A stretch of DNA of 64,000 nucleotides from Chryseobacterium rhizoplanae. GTDB lineage: Bacteria; Bacteroidota; Bacteroidia; Flavobacteriales; Weeksellaceae. Numbering within the stretch: the first letter of the stretch is position 1; every line of letters starts with the position of its first letter. Under the pieces are notes generated by a model, which saw only the letters and a program-made list of their open reading frames with translations, did no database searches and was not told where the DNA came from. The position numbers and the translations under genes are program-made. Positions 1 through 8,293 of the stretch are shown here, one piece after another. The stretch spans positions 62,001-126,000 of the forward strand of contig NZ_FXTC01000011.1 in assembly GCF_900182655.1 (NCBI RefSeq), given 5' to 3'.

Positions 1-302
1 ATCTGAATGAAGAGTATGTAAGAAAAACTTTAGTTCCTGAAACAGCAATCACCCGCGGTGATATAGATTTCAGGATTCTTAAAAAGATAGAGGGCAGACA
101 TGTCATCAAAGATATCCGTTTTGAAGCAGACGGTAAACCTTTTCATTTCTTTGAAAAAGTAAAGCTTCACACATTAGAAGCCATTCATGCTTATGCTTCC
201 GAATGCGGTTTTGAAAGAATAAAAATATGGGGAGATTATCAGCTGAATGAATTTAACAAAGAAAGTTCCCCACGTTGCATCAATTTATTTAAGAAAAAAT
301 AA
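1..302 (+). CDS. Class I SAM-dependent methyltransferase, C-terminal part (5' end outside window)
   Basis: An open frame enters from the left edge (first full codon at base 3) and stops with TAA at 300-302, giving 99 residues. The segment has the pattern of the C-terminal beta strands of small bacterial class I methyltransferases: a strand with DIRF, then FFEKVKLHTLEAIHAYASE, then the helix-strand CGFERIKIWGDYQL and the ending SSPRCINLFKKK. The SAM-binding N-terminal half is outside the window, so substrate cannot be judged. Its stop codon overlaps the start of the next gene by one base (TAATG), which suggests translational coupling with the ZIP transporter. The family call is inference from remembered C-terminal patterns. 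Confidence 0.6.
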   Translation, partial: LNEEYVRKTLVPETAITRGDIDFRILKKIEGRHVIKDIRFEADGKPFHFFEKVKLHTLEAIHAYASECGFERIKIWGDYQLNEFNKESSPRCINLFKKK

Positions 303-1030
303 TGACAACAGTACTTTTACTGATTCTAAGTGTAATTACAGGAGTATTCCTGGGAAAACACTTTGGTAAAAAAGAAAAACTGGCCAAAAATCTACTGATC
401 TTAAGTGCCGGTTTTTTAATTACAATCTGTCTCAATGAAGTTTTCCCTCAGGTCTATACCTCTGCAGGAAGCAATAATCTTGGGATATTTGTAATTGCAG
501 GAGTGCTTCTACAAATGATTCTGGAAGCTCTTACCAAAGGTTTTGAACATGGCCACTTCCATCATCATAATGAACACAATATTCTTCCTGTTGCTTTAAT
601 GGTGGGATTATTCATCCATGCTTTCATTGAAGGAATCCCTCTTGCCAATGAAGAACACGAGATGTCTCCTTATCTTTGGGGAATTGTATTTCACAATCTT
701 CCTATTTCATTTATTCTGGGAGCATTTTTATTCAACAGAAAAGGAGAATCAAAAAGTTCTTCATCTTATCCTTCTATTCTCATTGTAGCCTTATTTGCCT
801 TGGCTTCTCCAATGGGAATGCTGTTAGGAAACTATTTCAATCCTGATCTTCAGCCCTATTTTCTGGCTGTCGTGGGAGGAATTTTTCTTCACATTTCATC
901 AGTGATTATTTTTGAAAGTAATAAAAATCACAATATAGACTGGGTAAAAATCGGACTGGTAGTTTTAGGAGTCTCACTTGCATTGATGATGCATCTCTTC
1001 CATCAGCACCCTTCTGCTCATTCTCATTAA
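302..1030 (+). CDS. ZIP family divalent metal transporter
   Basis: This 242-residue inner-membrane protein probably imports zinc or a related divalent metal. It has about eight hydrophobic segments. A histidine-rich loop lies at residues 83-92 (HGHFHHHNEH) in the usual variable cytoplasmic loop between membrane helices 3 and 4. The metal-path helices follow: HAFIEG at 106-111 and HNLP at 131-134. The C-terminus (HLFHQHPSAHSH, 231-242) is also histidine-rich. ATG at 302 overlaps the stop of the upstream methyltransferase by one base. A strong bidirectional terminator follows. The family call is firm; the actual metal is unknown. Confidence 0.88.
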   Translation: MTTVLLLILSVITGVFLGKHFGKKEKLAKNLLILSAGFLITICLNEVFPQVYTSAGSNNLGIFVIAGVLLQMILEALTKGFEHGHFHHHNEHNILPVALMVGLFIHAFIEGIPLANEEHEMSPYLWGIVFHNLPISFILGAFLFNRKGESKSSSSYPSILIVALFALASPMGMLLGNYFNPDLQPYFLAVVGGIFLHISSVIIFESNKNHNIDWVKIGLVVLGVSLALMMHLFHQHPSAHSH

Positions 1031-1035
1031 AAAAT

Positions 1036-1066
1036 AAAAAAGCTCCGGAAAATTTCCGGAGCTTTT
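1036..1066. terminator. Bidirectional intrinsic terminator
   Basis: A 10-bp GC-rich stem, GCTCCGGAAA paired with TTTCCGGAGC around a one-base centre, is flanked by A5 on the left and T5 on the right. It can stop transcription of the ZIP gene and of the convergent outer-membrane protein gene. Confidence 0.9.
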
Positions 1067-1090
1067 TATTGTATATAGCCTATCTAAAGC

Positions 1091-2500
1091 TTAGAATTTC
1101 CATCCTACTGTAAGGAAGAAATTGTTTCTGTTATTTTTAACCTCACTTGCTGCATATGCATCGCTTTCAAAGATGTTATTAGCAGAATAATAAGATGAAT
1201 CAGAATTTCCGTCCATATATCCTCTCATAAAAGGGTTAGTGTACTTAGATGAGATATTCTGATAAGATGCATCTACATAGAATGATTTGAAATCATACCC
1301 GATACCGAAAGAAAGTGTATTTCTGTCACTTAGCATCATGTTGCTGTACGATTGATCTCCTACAGTACCTGCATCATTAAATCTACTGATCGTAAGAGCA
1401 TCAAAAGGACTTGACTGGTAGGCATAACCTCCTCTCAGTCTGAACTGCTGTACTCTGTACTCAGCTCCTACTCTTACTTCAGAAAGGTTTTTGTAATTCT
1501 CCTTAAAGAAATCATTTAATGATCTTTCTGCACCGCCATATACTTTATAATCAGGCTTTGTAAGTCCAAGGGTATAGTCTACGTTCAAAGAGAAGTTTTT
1601 ACTTGCTACAAAGGCAGCACTCACTGTTGCTTTAAGCGGTGAAGTAAACTTTCTGTTTTCAGCACCCATATCGTCCCCGTAAACAGGATCGTTATAGAAA
1701 TAATAATTTCTGTCTATCGTCCAGAATGTAGGAGTTTCAAGAGATGCTCCCACCCTGAAGTTAGGACTTAGCTTTCCAATAACCCCTAATGAAGCTGAAA
1801 AACCAGAAGATCTTTCTGTATATGGAGTATCTTGTTTACTGAATCCTTCTGTGGAATTATTGGCCAGGTTTCGGTAAAATAAAGTATCATATTGATCAAC
1901 TGAAGCGTTGAAAAAATTGAAACCTGCTCCTAAATATAAATTATGATTGTAATTCGCTCCTACCCCAAAACTCATCTTTGACAAATTACCATATCTTTCA
2001 TAAATATGTCCTGCCAATGCTGCATCCTTGGTTATATCATCTTTATCAAAAGCGTAAACAACATTGTTGTTACCCGGTGATTGGATTACATTATCAAGAG
2101 ACTGGTTGGAAAAATTAATACCGATATTAATAAACTTCCAGGCCGTTTCTGTCATCAGTGGGAAAGCAATGATCCCTCCTGCATTTCCAAGGTCTCCCTT
2201 GGTTTTGCTGTAGTCTATGGTAGATCCAGCTAAAGAGCTGCTGTTTTTATTGCCTAAAATAGATAAAGTTCCTGAAACCTCTCCTGAAATAGCTACCCCT
2301 AAACCTGCCGGGTTGGTAAGCAAAGAGTTTGCATCACCACCCAGTGCACCATTAGCTCCAGCCATTGCATTAAACTTAGCCGATCCCACCATAGGAGTAC
2401 TTGAGTAAACATCCACGGTATTTCTTATCACAGAAACATCCTGAGCCTGCGCATAAAATGCAGCAGAAATACTCATTAATACTAAAGATTTTTTTAACAT
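1091..2500 (-). CDS. Outer-membrane beta-barrel protein, OmpP1/FadL/TodX-like
   Basis: This 469-residue protein has a signal peptide (residues 1-19, cleavage near AQA-Q) followed by a barrel-type sequence with alternating hydrophobic residues, ending in a typical outer-membrane terminal strand (NNFFLTVGWKF). The N-terminal part, with SAKFNAMAGANGALGGDANSL and NPAGLG, is the FadL/TodX-like hatch signature NPAG. Flavobacterial relatives are often labelled hemin receptor or OMPP1 transporter; the ligand here is unknown. It lies 29 bp downstream of a lipoprotein gene on the same strand, so the two are probably co-transcribed. Confidence 0.75.
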   Translation of the reverse strand: MLKKSLVLMSISAAFYAQAQDVSVIRNTVDVYSSTPMVGSAKFNAMAGANGALGGDANSLLTNPAGLGVAISGEVSGTLSILGNKNSSSLAGSTIDYSKTKGDLGNAGGIIAFPLMTETAWKFINIGINFSNQSLDNVIQSPGNNNVVYAFDKDDITKDAALAGHIYERYGNLSKMSFGVGANYNHNLYLGAGFNFFNASVDQYDTLFYRNLANNSTEGFSKQDTPYTERSSGFSASLGVIGKLSPNFRVGASLETPTFWTIDRNYYFYNDPVYGDDMGAENRKFTSPLKATVSAAFVASKNFSLNVDYTLGLTKPDYKVYGGAERSLNDFFKENYKNLSEVRVGAEYRVQQFRLRGGYAYQSSPFDALTISRFNDAGTVGDQSYSNMMLSDRNTLSFGIGYDFKSFYVDASYQNISSKYTNPFMRGYMDGNSDSSYYSANNIFESDAYAASEVKNNRNNFFLTVGWKF

Positions 2501-2529
2501 TATTTTTTAATAGTTTATTCGTTTGAAAA

Positions 2530-2922
2530 TTATCTGAATCCACCTCTGCCTCCGCCGCCGGATCTCATTCCGCCACCGCCGCCAGAAGAACCGCCTCTGA
2601 AGCCGCCTCCACCGGAGTTGAAGCCGCCGCTAGATCTGAAACCTCCTGAATCATTAGATCTGAAGCCTCCACTATTGTTGTTTCTAGGCTGTGATTGTTG
2701 ATAATTATAATTAGGTCTTGTCTGTGGTGCAGTATTACGGAATCCACCATTAGATTGAGAGTTTCTGAAACCACCATTTGAGTTGGAGTTTCTGAAGCCA
2801 CCATTATCTGTGTTTCTAAATCCGCCGTTACTGTTTCTGAAACCTCCGTTTGAATTAGAATCTCTGAAACCTCCGTTATTTCCGTTTCTGAAACCACCAT
2901 TCGTATTTCTGAAGCCTGAATT
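2530..2922 (-). repeat. Coding tandem repeats (GGFRN units)
   Basis: The 3' third of the lipoprotein gene encodes about twelve spaced GGFR motifs, first at perfect-looking 24-30 bp intervals and then in a degenerate Gly/Ser-rich run. Such DNA can expand or contract by slippage. Confidence 0.8.
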
Positions 2923-3639
2923 GGCTGTATTGGTTCTGTATACTGCGTTGGCTACACCCGTATTCTGGAATCCTCCTCCACTGGCACCGCTTCTTCTGTA
3001 AACAGGTCTGTTGTAGTATCCGCCACCCCAGTAACCGCCTCCGTATCCCCAATAAGGGTTTCCGTAACCGCCCCAGAATGGATCATAATATCCACCGTAT
3101 CCCCAGTATGGACTTCCCCATCCGTAAGAGCCTCCCCAGCCCCATCCGAATGATCCGCCCCAACCCCAGGACAAACTTGCACCCCAGCCCCAGCCACGGT
3201 TCATGCCCCAGCCCCAATATGGGCTGTAACCACCATACCAGCCCCAAGGGGATCCCCATCCCCATGAATTGTCATAGTAGTTTGTCTGCGAACCTGCATA
3301 AAGTCCCCAGTCTGAATCGGTAGCATTGGAGCTCCAGTTGGTATTCGTACCACTCCAGTCATTATATCTGTTTTGCTGTTCTCTGGAATTCGCCTCTGCA
3401 TTTTGAATAACATTGGAATCCTGATAATAGTCATAATATTCTCCTACTCTGTTTCCGCTATCATTGATGATAACTCCTTCAGGTAGCGTATCCTTATTGG
3501 GGTCGTAATACACCCCATCCGTCTCGCTATACCCTCCCATCTGAGCACCACAAGACACAAGTAATAATCCGCCTGATATTGCCAACACCCCTTTGGATCT
3601 TAGCAGACCAAGCAAATTTTTATGTATATTTCTTTTCAT
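2530..3639 (-). CDS. Lipoprotein with Trp/Gly/Tyr-rich centre and GGFRN tail repeats
   Basis: The 369-residue product starts with a lipoprotein signal peptide; the lipobox is LLVSC with Cys at residue 30. A conserved-looking acidic segment (GVYYDPNKDTLPEG) follows, then a strongly aromatic, low-complexity middle of WGWG, YWGYGG and GGYY units, and a tail with about twelve GGFR(N/S/D) units. The composition suggests a surface-anchored, adhesive or structural protein, but no catalytic domain is visible. The start was chosen because it places the signal peptide correctly. It lies back to back with proS and 29 bp upstream of the OmpP1-like gene. Function unknown. Confidence 0.7.
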   Translation of the reverse strand: MKRNIHKNLLGLLRSKGVLAISGGLLLVSCGAQMGGYSETDGVYYDPNKDTLPEGVIINDSGNRVGEYYDYYQDSNVIQNAEANSREQQNRYNDWSGTNTNWSSNATDSDWGLYAGSQTNYYDNSWGWGSPWGWYGGYSPYWGWGMNRGWGWGASLSWGWGGSFGWGWGGSYGWGSPYWGYGGYYDPFWGGYGNPYWGYGGGYWGGGYYNRPVYRRSGASGGGFQNTGVANAVYRTNTANSGFRNTNGGFRNGNNGGFRDSNSNGGFRNSNGGFRNTDNGGFRNSNSNGGFRNSQSNGGFRNTAPQTRPNYNYQQSQPRNNNSGGFRSNDSGGFRSSGGFNSGGGGFRGGSSGGGGGMRSGGGGRGGFR

Positions 3640-3666
3640 GATAACGTAAAAATTTTTAATTTAAAT

Positions 3667-3674
3667 TATATTTG
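3667..3674 (+). promoter_or_regulatory. Candidate promoter (-7 box TATATTTG) of proS
   Basis: TATATTTG matches the Bacteroidota consensus TAnnTTTG exactly. It lies 110 bp before the chosen proS start, leaving a leader of about 100 nt. That leader contains a duplicated TGTACCAAAA and two AT-rich hairpins (3692-3707 and 3710-3734). No good -33 TTG is visible. Confidence 0.5.
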
Positions 3675-3783
3675 CAATCTGTACCAAAAATGTACCAAAA
3701 TACTGGTAAAAAAATCTATCAAAAATAGATTTTTATTTTTAGATAACAATAATGTACAAAAGTTAAAAAAATTAAAAAAAATA

Positions 3784-5259
3784 ATGGCAAAATTAACCTC
3801 AAGAAGCGAAGATTACAGCAAATGGTATAATGAGCTGGTTGTAAAAGCTGATTTAGCTGAAAACTCAGGCGTGCGTGGATGTATGGTGATCAAACCGTAT
3901 GGCTATGCGATCTGGGAAAAAATGCGTGATGAAATGGATAAAAAGTTCAAAGAAACTGGTCACGTTAACGCATACTTCCCGCTTTTTGTGCCCAAGAGCT
4001 TGTTTGAGGCAGAGGAAAAAAATGCAGAAGGTTTTGCAAAAGAATGCGCTGTTGTTACTCACTACAGATTAAAAACCGATCCGGACAATCCATCCAAACT
4101 GATTGTAGACCCGGATGCGAAACTGGAAGAAGAGCTTATCGTTCGTCCTACTTCAGAAGCTATTATCTGGAATACCTACAAAAACTGGATTCAGTCTTAC
4201 AGAGACTTACCGATACTGATCAACCAATGGGCGAATGTTGTTCGTTGGGAAATGAGAACACGTCTTTTCTTAAGAACTGCGGAATTCTTATGGCAGGAGG
4301 GCCACACCGCTCACGCTACAAAAGATGAAGCTGTGGAAGAAGCAGAAAAAATGAATAAAGTATATGCAGATTTTGCAGAAAACTTTATGGCAATGCCGGT
4401 AATTCAAGGGTTAAAAACACCTTCTGAAAGATTCGCAGGAGCTGATGAAACCTATTGTATTGAAGCATTAATGCAGGATGGAAAAGCTTTACAGGCTGGA
4501 ACTTCTCACTTCTTAGGACAGAATTTCGCCAAAGCATTTGACGTAAAATTCACCAATAAAGAAGGAAAAATAGAACACGCATGGGCTACATCATGGGGAA
4601 CATCAACTCGTTTGATGGGCGCTTTGATTATGACCCACTCTGATGATTTCGGATTGGTACTGCCTCCTACCCTGGCACCGATTCAGGTGGTGATTGTTCC
4701 GATCTTTAAAGGAGAAGAGCAATTAGAGCAAATCAGTGAAGTAGCGTTGGACATTCAGGCTAAACTAAGAGCTAAAGGTATTTCCGTGAAATTTGATAAT
4801 GATACTCAGAACAAACCGGGCTGGAAATTTGCAGAATACGAATTGAAAGGAGTTCCTGTAAGAATCGCAATGGGACCAAGAGATCTTGAAAATAAATCTG
4901 TGGAAATTGCGAGGAGAGATAATCTGACCAAAGAAGTACGTTCTATCGAAGGTCTGGATTCTTATATCGAAGATCTATTGAAAACAATTCAGCAGGATCT
5001 TTATAACAAAGCTCTTGAATTCAGAAAAGATAATTTTACGAAAGTAGATACTTACGAAGAATTCAAAAAAGTTCTGGAAGAGAAAGGTGGTTTCATCTAT
5101 GCTCACTGGGATGGTACCGCTGAAGAAGAAGAACAGATCAAGGATGAAACGAAGGCTACCATCAGATGTATTCCCCTAGATAATGATGTAGAAGAAGGGA
5201 TTTCATTAGTTTCCGGAAAACCTTCTAAGAGACGTGTGTTATTCGCAAAAGCTTATTAA
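3784..5259 (+). CDS. proS: Proline-tRNA ligase, type 3 (archaeal/eukaryotic-like)
   Basis: ProS charges tRNA-Pro in the cytoplasm. The 491-residue protein has class II synthetase motifs: RPTSEAIIW, then the motif 2 region NQWANVVRWEMRTRLFLRTAEF, with WQEGHTAH following, and the anticodon-binding domain (VVIVPIFKGEEQ onwards). The C-terminal extension that binds zinc in many type-3 enzymes is present (KATIRCIPLD, SGKPSKRRVLFAKAY), but the cysteine pairs are replaced (AHWDGTAEEEE and SLVSGK), so no zinc site remains. An open frame extends 54 codons upstream, but the family N-terminus (MAKLTSRSEDYSKWYNELV) fixes the start at 3784. The gene is monocistronic as far as can be seen. Confidence 0.97.
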   Translation: MAKLTSRSEDYSKWYNELVVKADLAENSGVRGCMVIKPYGYAIWEKMRDEMDKKFKETGHVNAYFPLFVPKSLFEAEEKNAEGFAKECAVVTHYRLKTDPDNPSKLIVDPDAKLEEELIVRPTSEAIIWNTYKNWIQSYRDLPILINQWANVVRWEMRTRLFLRTAEFLWQEGHTAHATKDEAVEEAEKMNKVYADFAENFMAMPVIQGLKTPSERFAGADETYCIEALMQDGKALQAGTSHFLGQNFAKAFDVKFTNKEGKIEHAWATSWGTSTRLMGALIMTHSDDFGLVLPPTLAPIQVVIVPIFKGEEQLEQISEVALDIQAKLRAKGISVKFDNDTQNKPGWKFAEYELKGVPVRIAMGPRDLENKSVEIARRDNLTKEVRSIEGLDSYIEDLLKTIQQDLYNKALEFRKDNFTKVDTYEEFKKVLEEKGGFIYAHWDGTAEEEEQIKDETKATIRCIPLDNDVEEGISLVSGKPSKRRVLFAKAY

Positions 5260-5377
5260 AAATTTTAATGATTTAAAAAAAAATCATTAAAATTTAAAGA
5301 AATATTCAAAAAAAAGTGACATTTGGACGGATTTTTGTTTAAATTTATCTCAACATTAATCAAAAAAATTTATTATT

Positions 5378-6706
5378 ATGTCTTTAAATGTCATTGATTT
5401 AATTAAAGGACAATTAGGTCCCGCTTTGGTTTCACAGGCTGCCTCGCAGTTTGGAGAAAGTGAATCCGGTATTTCTAAAGCAATTGGTGGATTATTACCT
5501 GCAGTAGTAGGAGGATTGGCCAATAATGCAGATAAGCCTGGCGTTGTGGATGCTATTACACAAGCCTCTTCAAGTGGAATTTTAGGAAATTTATTAGGCG
5601 GTTCGTCCAGCAATCCTATTATTTCTAACTTGTTGTCTTCAATTTTTGGAGATAAAGTAAGTGGATTAGTTAATTCCATTGCTAGTTTTTCAGGAGTAAG
5701 CAATACTTCTGCCAGTTCTTTGTTAAACCTGGTGACTGGAGCTACAGTAGGCACAGTTGGAAAATATGCAGCAGACAATAATTTGGGTGCTTCAGGTATT
5801 TCCAGTTTACTGAACGATCAGAAAGGCATTATTTCTTCCTTATTGCCGGCAGGTCTTTCTTTGGCTTCCTTTGGATTAGGAGCTGAAAATTGGTTTGGCC
5901 AGGCGAAGGAAACTGTTTCTTCGGTAACTTCTACTGCTAAAGATAACATCGCAGAAGGTGTAGCTACAGCAAGAGAAAATGTTTCTGAAGGAGCTAGAGA
6001 AGTAAGAGAAAGATTTGAAAATAATAACAATAATAATCAAGGTGGAGGCTCCATCTGGAAATGGTTGCTTCCGCTTTTACTGTTACTGGCAGCCGGGTAT
6101 TTCTTGTGGAAACAGTGTGAGAAAAAACAGACCACTACCACCACTACTGTTACGTCTGACTCTGCTACAACCAGTACTACAACAGATACTGCTACAACAG
6201 GAACTGCAACGCCTGTTCCGGCTACTGCTAAAACCGACGAAAACATTGATCTTAACGGAGTAATGTTAAAAGGTTATAAAGGCGGTATGGAGGATCAGAT
6301 GATTACTTTCCTGAAATCCGGAGCTTACAAAAATGCAGCTGATGATTCAGCATTAAAAGATAAATGGTACGATTTCGACCATGTTAATTTCAAAATGGGA
6401 AGTTCTACTGAACTTGAAGCAGGTTCACAAGGACAATTGGATAACTTAGTGGCTATCCTTAAAGCTTTCCCTGATGCAAAAATCAAAATCGGTGGTTACA
6501 CTGACAAAACAGGAAACGAAGCTTCAAACGTAAAATTATCAAAAGCCAGAGCTGAATTTATTAAAGCAGCTTTAGCAAAAGCTGGAGTTGGAGCTCAGGT
6601 TTTAGAAGCAGAAGGTTATGGAAGCAAATTTGCTAAAGTAGACGCAAAAGCTTCTGACGCAGAAAGAGCTGCTGATAGAAAAATGTCTGTAAGATTTGCA
6701 AAATAA
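5378..6706 (+). CDS. DUF937 - transmembrane - OmpA domain protein
   Basis: The 442-residue protein has three parts. Residues 1 to about 150 are a Gly/Ser/Leu-rich DUF937 domain (LIKGQLGPALVSQAASQFGE, then SKAIGGLLPAVVGGLA). A single membrane segment lies at about 226-245 (WKWLLPLLLLLAAGYFLW), followed by a threonine-rich linker. From about 330 there is an OmpA C-terminal, peptidoglycan-binding domain (DFDHVNFKMGSS, IGGYTDKTGNEASN, LSKARAEF, ADRKMSVRFAK). There is no signal peptide, so the DUF937 part is probably cytoplasmic and the OmpA part periplasmic. It is likely an envelope-tethering protein of unknown specific role. It has its own terminator. Confidence 0.85.
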   Translation: MSLNVIDLIKGQLGPALVSQAASQFGESESGISKAIGGLLPAVVGGLANNADKPGVVDAITQASSSGILGNLLGGSSSNPIISNLLSSIFGDKVSGLVNSIASFSGVSNTSASSLLNLVTGATVGTVGKYAADNNLGASGISSLLNDQKGIISSLLPAGLSLASFGLGAENWFGQAKETVSSVTSTAKDNIAEGVATARENVSEGAREVRERFENNNNNNQGGGSIWKWLLPLLLLLAAGYFLWKQCEKKQTTTTTTVTSDSATTSTTTDTATTGTATPVPATAKTDENIDLNGVMLKGYKGGMEDQMITFLKSGAYKNAADDSALKDKWYDFDHVNFKMGSSTELEAGSQGQLDNLVAILKAFPDAKIKIGGYTDKTGNEASNVKLSKARAEFIKAALAKAGVGAQVLEAEGYGSKFAKVDAKASDAERAADRKMSVRFAK

Positions 6707-6729
6707 TCTTTAGATTCAATAAAAATTAG

Positions 6730-6760
6730 ATCCCGGGAAGTAATTTCCGGGATTTTTTTG
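6730..6760 (+). terminator. Intrinsic terminator after the OmpA-domain gene
   Basis: ATCCCGG is paired with CCGGGAT in a short GC-rich hairpin and followed by T7. Confidence 0.85.
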
Positions 6761-6792
6761 TGCCATGATTTCTCTGTTTACATTTATTTAAT

Positions 6793-6800
6793 TAAATTTG
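6793..6800 (+). promoter_or_regulatory. Promoter (-7 box TAAATTTG) of the Nramp gene
   Basis: TAAATTTG fits TAnnTTTG exactly and lies 20 bp before the ATG at 6820. The predicted start of transcription falls inside the adjacent inverted repeat. Confidence 0.6.
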
Positions 6801-6815
6801 TTAGTCATTTCTAAC
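6800..6815. promoter_or_regulatory. Candidate metal-regulator operator (GTTAG-N6-CTAAC)
   Basis: A perfect 5-bp inverted repeat GTTAG / CTAAC with a 6-base centre starts on the last base of the -7 box and covers the probable transcription start. The half site resembles the TTAG/CTAA core of DtxR/MntR-family operators. The position would suit repression. No regulator gene is adjacent, so this is inference. Confidence 0.4.
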
Positions 6816-6819
6816 ATTT

Positions 6820-8154
6820 ATGAATTTCAATATAAAAAGCGCCTGGCGAAAAGATAAAACATCTCATTCCTTATCAGAGGTTTATTCATCCATCAAAGTT
6901 CCTAAAAATGCAAATTTCTGGAGAAAGTATCTTGCATTTGCCGGACCGGGACTGATGATTGCCGTAGGATATATGGATCCGGGAAACTGGGCTACAGATA
7001 TTGCCGGAGGAGCTCAGTTTGGGTATACTCTGCTATCCGTAATTCTTATTTCCAATATTTTCGCAATGGTTTTGCAGCATTTATCTGTGAAACTGGGAGT
7101 TGTTGCAGAAAGAGATCTTGCACAGGCTTGCAGAGATCACTTCAGTCCTACTACCAATTTTATTCTCTGGGTATTTTGTGAAATAGCCATTGCCGCCTGT
7201 GATCTCGCAGAGGTCATTGGTTCTGCGATTGCATTAAACCTATTATTTCACATTCCGCTAACGTGGGGAATTGTCATTACCACAGTGGATGTTTTAATTA
7301 TCCTTTTACTTCAGGCCAAAGGTTTCCGATGGATTGAAAGTATTGTAGGAGGGCTTATATTCATCATCCTCGCCTGTTTTGTCTATGAAATCGTTATTTC
7401 TAAGCCTGCTTTCAATGAGATTCTGGGAGGATTGGTTCCTCAAAAGGAAATTATTCAGAATCCTGCAATGCTTTATATTGCCATTGGAATCTTAGGAGCC
7501 ACCGTAATGCCCCACAACCTGTATCTGCACAGCAGTATTGTACAGACCAGAGATTATAACCGGGATACGCAAGGAAAAAAAGAAGCCATAAAATTTGCTA
7601 CCCTGGACAGCACGGTTTCATTGATGCTGGCATTCTTCATTAATGCTGCAATCCTAATTCTGGCAGCGGCCACCTTCCATACGACAGGGAACGAACATGT
7701 TGCTGACATTCATGATGCCTATAAAATGCTAACCCCTATTTTAGGAGCTTCCATGGCAAGTATTGCGTTTGCTATTGCACTATTGGCATCCGGACAAAAC
7801 TCAACATTAACCGGCACTCTTGCAGGACAGATTGTAATGGAAGGGTTTTTAAATATCAGATTAAAACCCTGGCTGAGAAGGCTTATCACAAGACTTATTG
7901 CTGTAATTCCAGCACTTATTGTTGCGATCCTTTATGGCGAACAGGGAACGACCGAATTATTGGTTTTAAGCCAGGTTATTCTATCCATGCAGCTGAGTTT
8001 TGCTGTTGTCCCATTGGTTATGTTTACCAATGATAAAGCAAAAATGGGTGAATTTGTCAATAAACCGTTTCTTAAAATCTGCGTATGGGCAATTTCCATT
8101 ATTATCATTGTTTTAAACCTGTACCTATTGTATCAGACGTTTACAGGAAAATAA
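6820..8154 (+). CDS. mntH: Nramp family Mn2+/Fe2+ transporter
   Basis: This 444-residue inner-membrane protein takes up Mn2+ or Fe2+ with protons. About eleven hydrophobic segments are visible. The signature metal-binding motifs are intact: DPGNW in helix 1 (Asp53, Asn56) and the helix 6 motif MPHNLYLHS (Met230, His232). Length is normal for bacterial Nramp. The start at 6820 leaves a leader of only a few bases after the predicted promoter. An inverted repeat over the transcription start may be a metal-responsive operator. No terminator is obvious before grpE. Confidence 0.93.
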   Translation: MNFNIKSAWRKDKTSHSLSEVYSSIKVPKNANFWRKYLAFAGPGLMIAVGYMDPGNWATDIAGGAQFGYTLLSVILISNIFAMVLQHLSVKLGVVAERDLAQACRDHFSPTTNFILWVFCEIAIAACDLAEVIGSAIALNLLFHIPLTWGIVITTVDVLIILLLQAKGFRWIESIVGGLIFIILACFVYEIVISKPAFNEILGGLVPQKEIIQNPAMLYIAIGILGATVMPHNLYLHSSIVQTRDYNRDTQGKKEAIKFATLDSTVSLMLAFFINAAILILAAATFHTTGNEHVADIHDAYKMLTPILGASMASIAFAIALLASGQNSTLTGTLAGQIVMEGFLNIRLKPWLRRLITRLIAVIPALIVAILYGEQGTTELLVLSQVILSMQLSFAVVPLVMFTNDKAKMGEFVNKPFLKICVWAISIIIIVLNLYLLYQTFTGK

Positions 8155-8248
8155 AAAACTACACACCTACAAATTCACAAGCGAATCATATTGATTTATT
8201 CACTTTTCACCGTTATACATTTTTCTGCCTTAATGTCCTGATTTCAGA

Positions 8249-8266
8249 TTTGGCAGGCTCTTTGTC
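8249..8266 (+). promoter_or_regulatory. Candidate sigma-54-like promoter of grpE-dnaJ
   Basis: TTTGGCAGGCTCTTTGTC resembles the -24/-12 promoter TGGCAC-N5-TTGCW. GG at 8252-8253 is followed after exactly 10 bases by GT, where the consensus has GC. It lies 27 bp before the grpE ATG. The -12 element is imperfect and no activator site was identified. Confidence 0.35.
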
Positions 8267-8293
8267 AAACAAACAGTAAATAAATATTGAATT

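Noticed and set aside
2565..3434. Several opposite-strand and shifted frames in the GGFRN lipoprotein gene
   Set aside because: They are products of the low-complexity repeat DNA and lack sensible composition or starts.
3622..3783. 54-codon N-terminal extension of proS
   Set aside because: The extension has no family similarity and runs through the probable promoter and hairpins; the MAKLTSRSEDYSK start is typical.
5322..5347. TTTG / TAAATTTA as promoter of the OmpA-domain gene
   Set aside because: The spacing between elements is 14 bp, too short for the known 19-21 bp, and the -7 box is imperfect.
8085..8279. 64-codon frame overlapping the Nramp end
   Set aside because: It lies mostly inside the transporter gene in another frame and runs through the grpE promoter region.
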